A program made the translations under genes and the position numbers. Positions 55,419 through 64,000 of a DNA stretch of 64,000 nucleotides are shown here, piece after piece. The DNA lies in contig LR990049.1 in assembly GCA_905147135.1 (NCBI GenBank), positions 9,875,428 to 9,939,427 on the forward strand. The letters are read 5' to 3'. Numbering within the stretch: the first letter of the stretch is position 1; each line of letters begins with the position of its first letter. A model generated the notes under the pieces. That model was not told where the DNA came from. It did not search any database and saw nothing but the letters and a program-made list of their open reading frames with translations. The DNA comes from Blastobasis lacticolella (taxonomy: Eukaryota; Arthropoda; Insecta; Lepidoptera; Blastobasidae).

Positions 55419-55545
55419 GGTTATGTTCCGGGTTACCTATTGCATACCTTTGTTGACGAGTAGCCCGATATTTCGACACAGTTGCATGCATCATGGTCAC
55501 GGGACGCGGTAGGAAACCCGGAACGGAACATAACCTTAAAATGTG
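55419..55545. repeat. Palindromic repeat (GGTTATGTTCCGGGTT)
   Basis: GGTTATGTTCCGGGTT at the left and the inverse AACCCGGAACGGAACATAACC at the right enclose GAGTAGCCCGATATTTCGAC and GGTCACGGGACGCGGTAGG. Short foldback/MITE-like element. Confidence 0.5.
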
Positions 55546-56639
55546 TAATAATAACCGTGATAGTTTAAAACATTATATTAGGAATAATTTAAGTAAAACG
55601 GCAATTTACTGATATTCTCACTTTTGAACCACCAATGAAAAAATAGGGATGATGTAGAAGTCCTCCACTAATGTAGAAGTCCTATTGCTAATCCATGAAA
55701 AGTAAAGGTGAAAGGAAAAGGACAACATGGCACAATATGAACATTATACCCTTGTTAAAAACTTAAATTGTAATATACTACTTACTTTTATAAATAACAG
55801 AGTTTTCTTTGGCAGTGAAAACACTATGTTGGACTATGAGGTTTGAGTTATTTTAACTACCTATATATCGCAAGTGCTGGAGTTGGCCAATTTCACAATG
55901 TTTCTCTCAATGGGCATCCTCTCACGACACAGCGATATTGAAACATTGCTCAAAAATTCAAATAGAAGCCGATAGGAATCTATTATATTACAATAACAAA
56001 TAAGAATTCACGAAAATACAAAAAAAAACGATTTCTGTCAAAAAGTAGTTTCTTTTTCTAGAAGTTCGGTTTGGCTTTGGATACAAGGTATCAGTAGTAA
56101 ATGTTTATAAAAAAAGAACTTTCGCGTATTATTTATATAGGTATATTAATTTTATTCTGAAAATGTATAAACATAATTTAAAGATATTATAATATTTTTA
56201 TTATCTGCACATATTGGTGATATTTTTGTATCCAACCGGGATGTCTAGTATGTAAAATTATATTTAAAAAGTTATTTGACAGCCACTCGATGCTGGCGGT
56301 CGCTTTTACTAAGTTTATGACTTTGGATACTGCGTTTCCACCCCGTGGTATCATGCGATTAGAGATCGGCGATACCGTTCCTGGAATGACGTTACATAAT
56401 TCGTACCGCCGATCTCAGTATCCGTCAAAATAAATGAAACGAATGGGGAGTTGGAAGCATAGTAACGATCCGTTTCGCACTTTGATTTTGAAACATCATA
56501 TTTTTTAAATTGAATAAAATGCTAGAAACGTACTTTATACTAGAATATTTTAAAATAATATTCTTAGTTTTTCATCATCGACGTCATTCTAGAGGGTGGT
56601 ATCATGCTATTTAAGATCAGCGGTGCCGCTACAGACCCC

Positions 56640-57657
56640 CCAAAAAGGTATTTTATTAATTTTTGGAGGAACTAAATGAAAATTTTGTCATGTGTTTCCA
56701 CATTGAGCAAAAATAACGGGGTGGTGCCTCATTTGGAGGTTGCTTTAAATTAAAGATGACAGCCATTCCAAATGACGGACGACGCATGCCATGTAACTCG
56801 CAGAACCGATGAGCGATGGAGCGAAAAAGTTTTGGAGTGGCGACCACGGGAGAAAAAGGGGGAAGTTTGGGTGGTGGGAGTTTGCTTACACAGTTAAAAA
56901 TATGAAGAGAAGAGCAGGAAGACTCCCATCCCGATAGGCGACACGAAGCACTCTTCCTCGACGCTGAACCCCACATCGCCTGCTTTGAGTTTGAATTTCT
57001 TAGGTTGTACTGGTCCAATTTTGGATTTAATTTTAATCATTTTGTAGGTCAGATGTTTTGGCAACAGACATTTAGACGAAAATGAAAGCAGAAAAATACA
57101 TAAGTTTTGAAGAAATTAAATCTAGTTTTAGTCCAATCAGTCCCTAGATAATTGAATTTGAAGATTTACGGTCGTCCGCCAATTTTATTAGCTATATACC
57201 TCCATATGAGGGCGCCCTCCCCCAAGACATTTTTGCTCAAAATGGTCCCACACAGAAACACATCGACATAATTTTCATTCAGAATAAACAACAAATAAAG
57301 ACGCATGGGTCTGGCATAAGGACTATAAACTATGTTCATTGCGTACAACCTAACTGTGGTTCAATGTGGAATATCCAAAGACTTCTATATATCTATGTAT
57401 ATATCTATGGGAATATCCCATATTTTAATAACTAAACGTAAAATTACATAGGTAATGATATGAATATTAATAACAATAAAAGCTAGTTATCCATGTAACT
57501 GAGTACAATACAATATAAAAGTACACTGTGGTAAAAGTAAAGTAGAAGTTAATTTTTGACAAAATGTACCTAAAAACGACTTGAAGCTTATGACAAGCAA
57601 GTAGGAAGGTAGGTAGGTACCTACTTTATGTTCATTATATTTATCTTTACTATATTA
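56640..57657. other. Intergenic, no gene recognised
   Basis: Contains a 120-codon minus frame at 56656-57018 that matches nothing recognisable in either direction. The rest is AT-rich. Confidence 0.35.
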
Positions 57658-57662
57658 TTAAC

Positions 57663-57792
57663 TATTGTTCAAGTAAAATGAAACAACTGTGAACGATGGT
57701 CTACCATGAAGTGGCGATTTATTCAGTCATTGTCAAAGACAAGCAGAGAGTGTATCATAGATAACACTGCACAGATATATAAAAAACCAACA
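57663..57792 (-). repeat. 3' LTR of the copia element
   Basis: 130 bp. In element orientation it starts TGTTGG and ends ACAATA. It contains a TATATA motif near its start and AATAAA (GACTGAATAAATCGCC) as polyadenylation signal. No difference from the 5' LTR was found on reading. Confidence 0.9.
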
Positions 57793-57800
57793 CCCCCACT
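57793..57800 (-). other. Polypurine tract of the copia element
   Basis: The element strand reads AGTGGGGG directly before the 3' LTR. This is the expected primer for plus-strand DNA synthesis. Confidence 0.7.
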
Positions 57801-57877
57801 ATATCTAGCAATGTAGTAGTACAAAATGGTTAGACTAACTTTACAAGTTTTTATAAAAGATAGTCCTACCTATTACA

Positions 57878-60800
57878 TTAAGGTAATGATACATTCTGAA
57901 CACCTAACTGATTTAAGAAATTATAATGCTTTGCAGTACACAAACTCTTAGTGAGCAAATCAGCAGGCATTTCAGCTGTAGGCAAATATTTAACATTTAC
58001 AATTTTATTCATTACACAATCTCTGCAAAAATGATATCTAATATCGATATGCTTAGTGCGCTTATGAAAAACTGGATTAGCAGACATCTTCTGCGCACTT
58101 TGATTATCATTAAACAGATCAACAGTGTACATATTTTGCGTTATTTCATATTGTAAATTACGTAAATAAACAGCCTCTTTACACGCTTCGGCCATTGCCA
58201 TATACTCTGCTTCGCTACTAGACAGAGCAACAGTTTTCTGTTTTTTAGATTCCCATGAAATTACACAGCCAGACAATGTAAAACTATATCCAGTATATGA
58301 CCTTCTATCAATAACGTTTGCAGCCCAATCTGCATCTACAAACCCTTCTAACAATGAATTACCATTAGCAGAATACTTTAAGCCATAATGTTTAGTATTT
58401 TTTAAATATCTTAATATTCTCTTAACATACGAACATTGTTCTTTTGTATAGCAATTATTAAATTGACTTAAATACGAAACAGAATAAGCAATGTCAGGCC
58501 TGGTGAGCACTGCTAAATACATGAGACAACCTATTATCTGCTGATAAGGAAATTTACCTACGCAGGTCTCATCATCATTAGATACATATAGCTTAGTTTC
58601 CATTGGAGTTTGAACAGCTTTACACTGACTCATATTAAACTTTAACAATAACTGATCAATGTAATCCTTCTGACTTAATGAAATTGTTTTCTCAGATTTA
58701 TTAACAGTTACATTTACACCTAAACACTTCTTAATCTCACCCAAATCTTTAATCTTGAAGTGATGAGATAATATTTCTTTTAAGTATTTAGTTTCTTTAT
58801 TGTCATTTGAAAAAATAAAGAAGTCGTCCACATATAGTGTGACAATTGTTTTCATATTATTATTTGTTTTTGAATACATACATGACTCTATCTTGGATTT
58901 AATGTATCCATTTTTCAATAATAAATCATCCACTTTCTTGTACCACGCTCTTGAGGATTGTTTAAGCCCATAAATTGCCTTTTTTAACCTGAGCACCTGA
59001 CCACTTTCTGTCACTTCAGAGAAACCCTCTGGTATCTGCATATAAATTTCTTCCTCAAGCGTTCCGTTCAAGAAAGCAGTTGTCACATCAAGATGTGTTA
59101 TTTCAAAATTGAGTTGAACTGACAATGCAAACAATAATCTCAAAGTAGTGTGTCTAACTACAGGAGAAAAAGTATCAGTGTAATCCACACCTTCAACTTG
59201 TGAAAAACCTTTAGCTACTAAACGTGCACGAAAACGTACCTTATTCTCACTGTCGTACTTCTTCCGCAGCACCCATTTACATTGCACAACTCTACTGTCA
59301 TGCGGAGCTTTACTCAATTCCCACGCATTATTGTCCTTAAAACATTGAAACTCCTCACGCATAGCCGCTTTCCACTGTTCCTTTTCAGGTCCATTTAAAG
59401 CCTCATGCAGAGATAAGCCAGCCGCATCATCATAGGTGTCGTTGCCTATGCATAGATTTAATAATCCATATCTCTCTGGCTGCTTTCTAATTCTTGCAGG
59501 TCTGGGTGTGCATTGCGGAGTATCATTTGTTTCTTCATAATTTTCATCAGAAATATATGATGTGTCATTCTCATCTAGTAGAGTTTCACCCATGCTAATT
59601 GAACTTCTTTCTACATTGGGTTCTTCCACCTTGGCTTCATCCCCCACTGAATCAAAAATCTGATCTTGAACAGAGATTTGACATTCAGATTTTGATTCTG
59701 GTTCAATTATAATCACATCCCTACTAGTGAGCACAGTTCTTGTTTCTGCATTGTACAGTCTATATCCTTTTACATTCTCTGGATATCCGATAAGAATACA
59801 TTTTTGTGACTTCTTATCCCATTTAGTCCTTTTTTCCTTTGCTATATGAGCCATCACAGTGCTGCCGAAGATCCTAATATGGCCTATATCAGGTTTGGAA
59901 CCAGTCCATATCTCATATGAAGTTTTATTTCCCAACATCGGTGCAACTATTCTATTCTGCAGATACACTGCTGTATTAGCTGCCTCACCCCAAAATTCCT
60001 TGCCTAGCCTGGCATCAAAAAGGAGACATCTTGCTTTCTCAACGATTGTTCTGTTAAACCGCTCGCATAATCCATTTTGTTGTGGAGTGTAGGGATTAGT
60101 CTTCTGATGAATCACACCAGCACAGCTCAAATATTTGTCAAATTCCTTATTGCAGTATTCTAGCCCATTATCACTTCTTAACACTTTTATTGTGCATTTT
60201 GTTTGATTTTCCGCAAGCGCTTTAAATTGCTTGAAATACTTCAACGCCTCATTCTTGTGCTTGAGGAAATAAATGAAAACCATGCGGCTATAATCATCAA
60301 CAAACAGTAAAAAATATCTGGAGCCTCCGATAGATGTAGTCTCCATAGGGCCACAAATATCAGTGTGCACTATATCCAGCAAGTTATTACTTCTCTTGCC
60401 CATGCTCTTAAATGGTAAGCGACACTGCTTTCCTTCACAGCATGCAGTACATGCAGATTTGCAGATATCTACTTTGTCATTCATGGACATACCAATCACA
60501 GCATCCTTCATCTGCTTTAAATAACTTTCATTGACATGTCCTAATCTGCGATGCCACGTTACTGCTGACACAACTGATGCAGCTAAATCTGTCCGATTTA
60601 GCAAGTTCATCTTGTACACTCCATTAACTAAATGCGCTGTAGCTACCAACTGACCATTCTTGTTGTATATTGTACAACAACTATCAGAAAAAATTACTTT
60701 GTTGCCTTTTCTAATAAGTTGGCTGACAGATATCAAGTTTGTTGTCAAACTCGGAACACAACACACTTGTTCTACTATGATGTCGTACTCGCAATCATCA

Positions 60801-61780
60801 GTTATAGTCGTAATCTTCACATCACCAGAACATTTTACTGCCAATACTTCGTTGTTAGCAACAACAATTTGTTTTCCTGGTTCACTGAAAGAATTCAAAA
60901 TCCAGCCTTCATTTGCCGTCAGATGTACACTTGCACCTGAATCGATGTACCATTCATTTTTATTAAAATTTCCACTCAGGAACACTGCGCTAAACACATT
61001 AGACTGCATTCGAGTTTTATTTTTGGAGTTTGATGCATTATTATCATTATTTGTGCACTGGTTTTTGTAATGACCGGTTTGTTTACATCGGTAGCATTTC
61101 ACCGACTTGACATTCGCGACATTCGTATTGTCAGTGCTACCAACAGAACCATTATTCTTAACCATCGATAATCTCGCTTTGTTTTTTCCAAATCGTGACG
61201 TCGTAGCGAAAGCGCCGCTAACTTCACTGTCATCGGTTTCACTCGCCGACTCCATATCCAATAACTTGGTTTTGATGGAATCTGCTGTTATTGCAATCCC
61301 TGAGTGCTCGATTGCCATGATCATAGGGGAGAATCGATCAGGCAATCCCGCCAACAACAATGATCCCGTCCACTGATCATTAATTTCAAATCCCGTTCCG
61401 CTTAGTTTTTGAGCTGTATCGATAATCTGAGTCACGTATGACGTCATCGAAGTACAATTTTCTAGGCGAATTGAAATTAATTTCCGCAGCAAACTAATTC
61501 TTAGCGAAAAACCACTATCATCAAATAGTTGCTTCAGTTTTTCCCACAGTTCTTGCGATGTTTTTACATTTTGTATGTGTACGTACAATGACGGATCGAT
61601 TGTCATAATTAATTTTGCTTTGGTCTTTTTGTCGTCTGCAGCACCCGCATCCTTACCTTCTGGCCTGATGCAATGCTTCATGCCCTCGAGGATTAGGTAA
61701 TTCTCCGCCGCGAAACACCATTGTGTGTAATTTTCTCGCCCCTTAAGTTTGGGCACATTGACGAGATAGTTGGCCGACAT
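57878..61780 (-). CDS. Copia-type Gag-Pol polyprotein
   Basis: One uninterrupted 1300-codon frame. Order: Gag (1-250) with the UBN2-type N-terminus (KGRENYTQWCFAAENYL) and a CCHC knuckle CYRCKQTGHYKNQC (229-242); aspartic protease with WYIDSGASVHLT (Asp280); integrase with HRRLGH ... CTACC zinc site, HTDICGP, LRSDNGLEY and TPQQNGLCERFNRT, giving the D-D-E set; reverse transcriptase with ARLVAKGFSQVEGVDYTDTF, HLDVTTAFLNG and YVDD (LYVDDFFIF); RNase H with FVDADWA, ALSSSEAEYMA and NDNQSAQ. The order integrase before reverse transcriptase defines Ty1/copia. No Gag/Pol frameshift or env is present. The ATG at 61780 lies about 150 nt inside the 5' LTR. All catalytic residues checked are present. 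Confidence 0.96.
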   Translation of the reverse strand: MSANYLVNVPKLKGRENYTQWCFAAENYLILEGMKHCIRPEGKDAGAADDKKTKAKLIMTIDPSLYVHIQNVKTSQELWEKLKQLFDDSGFSLRISLLRKLISIRLENCTSMTSYVTQIIDTAQKLSGTGFEINDQWTGSLLLAGLPDRFSPMIMAIEHSGIAITADSIKTKLLDMESASETDDSEVSGAFATTSRFGKNKARLSMVKNNGSVGSTDNTNVANVKSVKCYRCKQTGHYKNQCTNNDNNASNSKNKTRMQSNVFSAVFLSGNFNKNEWYIDSGASVHLTANEGWILNSFSEPGKQIVVANNEVLAVKCSGDVKITTITDDCEYDIIVEQVCCVPSLTTNLISVSQLIRKGNKVIFSDSCCTIYNKNGQLVATAHLVNGVYKMNLLNRTDLAASVVSAVTWHRRLGHVNESYLKQMKDAVIGMSMNDKVDICKSACTACCEGKQCRLPFKSMGKRSNNLLDIVHTDICGPMETTSIGGSRYFLLFVDDYSRMVFIYFLKHKNEALKYFKQFKALAENQTKCTIKVLRSDNGLEYCNKEFDKYLSCAGVIHQKTNPYTPQQNGLCERFNRTIVEKARCLLFDARLGKEFWGEAANTAVYLQNRIVAPMLGNKTSYEIWTGSKPDIGHIRIFGSTVMAHIAKEKRTKWDKKSQKCILIGYPENVKGYRLYNAETRTVLTSRDVIIIEPESKSECQISVQDQIFDSVGDEAKVEEPNVERSSISMGETLLDENDTSYISDENYEETNDTPQCTPRPARIRKQPERYGLLNLCIGNDTYDDAAGLSLHEALNGPEKEQWKAAMREEFQCFKDNNAWELSKAPHDSRVVQCKWVLRKKYDSENKVRFRARLVAKGFSQVEGVDYTDTFSPVVRHTTLRLLFALSVQLNFEITHLDVTTAFLNGTLEEEIYMQIPEGFSEVTESGQVLRLKKAIYGLKQSSRAWYKKVDDLLLKNGYIKSKIESCMYSKTNNNMKTIVTLYVDDFFIFSNDNKETKYLKEILSHHFKIKDLGEIKKCLGVNVTVNKSEKTISLSQKDYIDQLLLKFNMSQCKAVQTPMETKLYVSNDDETCVGKFPYQQIIGCLMYLAVLTRPDIAYSVSYLSQFNNCYTKEQCSYVKRILRYLKNTKHYGLKYSANGNSLLEGFVDADWAANVIDRRSYTGYSFTLSGCVISWESKKQKTVALSSSEAEYMAMAEACKEAVYLRNLQYEITQNMYTVDLFNDNQSAQKMSANPVFHKRTKHIDIRYHFCRDCVMNKIVNVKYLPTAEMPADLLTKSLCTAKHYNFLNQLGVQNVSLP

Positions 61781-61923
61781 TTTGAATTAACGGTCACCAA
61801 CGATTAGTCAAAAAATTACACAAGACTTCGACAAAAAAATAATTCTGCAGTGAAATCACGCTTCGAAACAACCTTTTATTACTGGTAATGTCCGAAAATT
61901 CTCGCGATTTGTTAGCGTTTTTT

Positions 61924-61933
61924 GCCCATAACC
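61924..61933 (-). other. Primer-binding site, half initiator-tRNA type
   Basis: Immediately inside the 5' LTR the element strand reads GGTTATGGGC. This matches the site used by Drosophila copia, which pairs with an internal part of initiator tRNA-Met rather than its 3' CCA end. Confidence 0.65.
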
Positions 61934-62063
61934 TATTGTTCAAGTAAAATGAAACAACTGTGAACGATGGTCTACCATGAAGTGGCGATTTATTCAGTCA
62001 TTGTCAAAGACAAGCAGAGAGTGTATCATAGATAACACTGCACAGATATATAAAAAACCAACA
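61934..62063 (-). repeat. 5' LTR of the copia element
   Basis: The same 130 bp as 57663-57792. As the upstream LTR it carries the promoter (TATATA motif) and drives Gag-Pol leftwards. Confidence 0.9.
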
Positions 62064-62068
62064 TTAAC

Positions 62069-62670
62069 TAGTGGACCCGGCGCGACTTCGTTCGCGTGGC
62101 GTCCTACTCCTACCCTACCCCTACCCAACAACTACCCTACACCTACCCACAACTTCCCTACACCTACCCTGAACCTACCCTACACCTGCCCTACACCTAC
62201 CCTACACCTACCCACAACTACCCTACACCTACTCTTTACCTACCCTAAACCTACCCTACACCTACCCTACACCTACCTTACACTTATCCTACACCTACCC
62301 TACAACTACCCTACACCTACCCTACAACTACCCTACACCTACCCTACACCTACCCTACACCTACCCCACAACTACCCTACAACTACCCTACACCTACCCT
62401 ACACCTACCCTACACCTACCCTACACCTACCCTACACTTACCCTACACTTACCCTACACTTACCCTACAACTGCCCTACCCTACAACTACCCTACAACTC
62501 CCCATTAATTAAAAAAAAATGTAAAAAGTATGATATGTCTTTCTCCCGGTTTTAAGCTGCCTCCCCACCAGTTTTCAGCCAAATCGGTTCAGCCGTTCTT
62601 GAGTTATAAAAAGTCTAACACAAATAGTGAAACTAACACGACTTTCTTTTATATATAAAGGATATACGAT
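62069..62670 (-). mobile_element. Helitron-like element with CTACCCTACAC minisatellite
   Basis: Starts on the plus strand with CTAGTGGACCCGGCGCGACT, the inverse of the CTAGT end at 7188. Then comes a minisatellite of about 400 bp (62098-62505) built from 11-12-bp units CCTACCCTACA(C/A). It ends with GGTTCAGCCGTTCTTGAG and TTTTATATATAAAGG. No protein; the long plus frame here is just the minisatellite. Confidence 0.55.
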
Positions 62671-63215
62671 TGTCTTACAAAGCCGGTCAGCATTAGCCAT
62701 TCAACAATGCCATTAACACCACAGCTAAAGCAGAACAGATGCCCACCTAATATACTTAATCAGATAAAATATTTACCGCTGTAAGATTATCCAACGTCAT
62801 CACATTATTTTCATCCATCAGCGATTTCAGCGGAGACGCGGTCAGCGGCGGACTTAAGGCAAAAGTGTTTACAAAACTGATTCGTCTTGTGTCTCTGCTC
62901 GTGATAGCCCCCATTATGTGCAATATTTAGATCTATTTTGGTAATTAACATTGAAAATTTTAGATTTCGATTTTTGACTTGCGGTATGAATGATGGCTTT
63001 GTACGACAGTTTGTCAGTCAAATAACTATTCCGCATGCCCGATCCACACTTCAGCAGGACAAGCACCAAAGAGAACATAATAACAATAATAAGACCACGC
63101 TAAGTCCAGTAAGTAGGCGGCGGTACGCAAGTACGTAAATAGGCACTTTCTATCAGGAGGTTTACAATGAACCTTTTAAAAATCATCCAAGTTCCGTGTA
63201 GTTTACAGGCAAGCC
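62671..63215. other. Intergenic, nothing recognised
   Basis: No domain-bearing frame or repeat was recognised before the MITE pair. Confidence 0.35.
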
Positions 63216-63218
63216 TAA

Positions 63219-63633
63219 AGCGCGCTCCACATGTGGACAGTTTCGCGGGAACACGAGAATGTAGAGGTAGTATTCGTGTAGTCCCGTGCATATTTGGCAT
63301 GTCTCGTCTATTTCATAGACTAAGTAGAGATAGTTTGTTGTCGTATCGATTCGATCGATTTTATATTAATATTCCGAGCGCTTTTTCCCGTAACAGGTTC
63401 GGAGTACACTTGACCATGATCCAGGATATTAGTAGATCAAGTAATTACAGTAGAGCAGCTGCCATCACCTTTGTGACCCTGTTTACAGCAGATTACCGAT
63501 ATTACACCGATGAATCGATAAAATGTCGCGCGTTTTGACACCACCACATCCCTAATAGGCGAGAATGTAGAGGATCGACCAAAGTCCCGGCAAAAGTTTC
63601 GCCGGAAGTTTCGGCGAACATGTGGAGCGCGCT
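63219..63633. mobile_element. 415-bp MITE with 16-bp inverted ends, TAA-flanked (copy 1)
   Basis: Begins AGCGCGCTCCACATGT and ends with its exact inverse ACATGTGGAGCGCGCT. TAA sits on both sides (63216-63218 and 63634-63636), typical of PIF/Harbinger-derived MITEs. The inside includes a stretch like the SINE tail (GACCATGATCCAGGATATTA). No coding. Confidence 0.7.
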
Positions 63634-63636
63634 TAA

Positions 63637-64000
63637 AGCGCGTTCCACATGTGGACAGTTCTGCGGGAACACGAGAATGTAGAGGTAGTATTCGTGTAGT
63701 ACCGTGCAAATTTGGCATGTCTCGCCTATTTCATAGACTAAGTAGAGATAGTTTGTTGTCGTCTCGATTCGATCGATTTTATATTTATATTCCTAGCGCT
63801 TTTTCCCGTAACAGGTTCGGGGTACTCCTGACCATGATCCAGGATATTAGTAGATCAAGTAATTACAGTAGAGAAGCTGCCGTCACCTCTGTGACCCTGT
63901 TTACAGTAGATTACCGATATTACACCGATGAATCGATAAAATGTCATGCGTTTTGACACCACCATATCCCTAATAGGCGAGAATGTAGAGGAACGACCAA
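63637..64000. mobile_element. Same MITE, copy 2, cut by the window end
   Basis: Starts AGCGCGTTCCACATGT directly after the shared TAA and follows copy 1 with only scattered differences to base 64000. The two copies give a period of 418 bp. Its right end lies outside the window. Confidence 0.75.

Larger units (their letters stand above)
53905..56632. mobile_element. Possible 2.7-kb element with inverted GGTGGTATCATG ends
   Basis: CACCGCCGAT...ATGATACCACCCTCTGGAAT near 53911-53953 is matched inverted by ATTCTAGAGGGTGGTATCAT...AGCGGTGCCG at about 56586-56630. Further copies of the motif occur at 53988-54010 and 56340-56400. The interior has a tandem duplication and AT-rich DNA. No transposase was seen. 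Could instead be several small MITEs. Confidence 0.4.
57663..62063 (-). mobile_element. Complete copia (Ty1/copia) LTR retrotransposon
   Basis: 4401 bp with LTRs at 57663-57792 and 61934-62063 that appear identical. TTAAC target duplications lie at 57658-57662 and 62064-62068. The primer site (61924-61933), polypurine tract (57793-57800) and one full Gag-Pol frame are all present. It appears to have inserted at the edge of, or within, the Helitron-like element to its right. Identical LTRs and an open frame point to a recent, possibly active copy. Confidence 0.93.

Noticed and set aside
56656..57018. 120-codon minus frame
   Set aside because: No recognisable domain, no splice or promoter support, and neither strand gives a family match.
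60660..61070. 136-codon plus frame and similar ones at 57926, 59859 and 61107
   Set aside because: Antisense shadows of the copia Gag-Pol frame.
62098..62505. Interstitial telomere array
   Set aside because: The unit is CTACCCTACA(C/A), not the insect CCTAA, and it sits inside a Helitron-like element.
61977..62555. 192-codon plus-strand frame rich in Pro, Thr, Leu and Tyr
   Set aside because: It is a translation of the CTACCCTACAC minisatellite and part of the copia LTR. The period, not coding, explains its openness.

Overview
The window is nuclear DNA of an insect, most likely a moth or butterfly (Lepidoptera). The genes are split by many small GT-AG introns in AT-rich DNA. Most intergenic and intronic sequence is mobile-element debris: tRNA-headed SINEs, short 3' ends of RTE-, Jockey- and CR1-like LINEs, a mariner, MITEs, a Helitron-like element and a copia element. 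The host genes (a takeout/JHBP protein, a clip-domain protease, Greatwall kinase) are insect types. All splice models were built by eye from splice signals, reading phase and family conservation. No transcript data were available.

Layout. (1) 0.3-8.0 kb, minus: a complete six-exon takeout / juvenile-hormone-binding-protein gene (255 aa, secreted). (2) 8-28 kb: intergenic, almost entirely transposon remains. These include a GAGCTCG-rich repeat element, a 2.4 kb element with inverted ends holding an RTE reverse-transcriptase fragment, a mariner pseudogene split by a hAT-like MITE with 8-bp target duplications, and a perfect 97-bp inverted repeat. (3) 28.3-42.5 kb, plus: a complete 11-exon clip-domain trypsin-like protease zymogen of the proclotting-enzyme type (511 aa, triad intact), with a first intron of about 8.3 kb full of transposons. 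(4) 43.4-48.7 kb, minus: a complete 12-exon Greatwall (MASTL) mitotic kinase gene (663 aa). It is convergent with the protease gene. (5) 49-57.6 kb: more GAGCTCG repeats, a small two-exon minus gene for a CHCH (MIC19-like) protein of 130 aa, a tentative 43-aa minus ORF split over two exons, and a 2.7 kb element with inverted GGTGGTATCATG motifs. (6) 57.66-62.06 kb, minus: a structurally intact copia retrotransposon with 130-bp LTRs, 5-bp target duplications and one uninterrupted 1300-codon Gag-Pol frame. (7) 62-64 kb: a Helitron-like element with a CTACCCTACAC minisatellite, then two adjacent copies of a ~415-bp MITE.

The host genes do not form a pathway. One is probably a secreted lipophilic-ligand carrier, one a haemolymph protease, one a cell-cycle kinase and one a mitochondrial-type CHCH protein. 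The intact copia element is the only mobile element here that looks able to make its own proteins; the others are fragments or non-coding.
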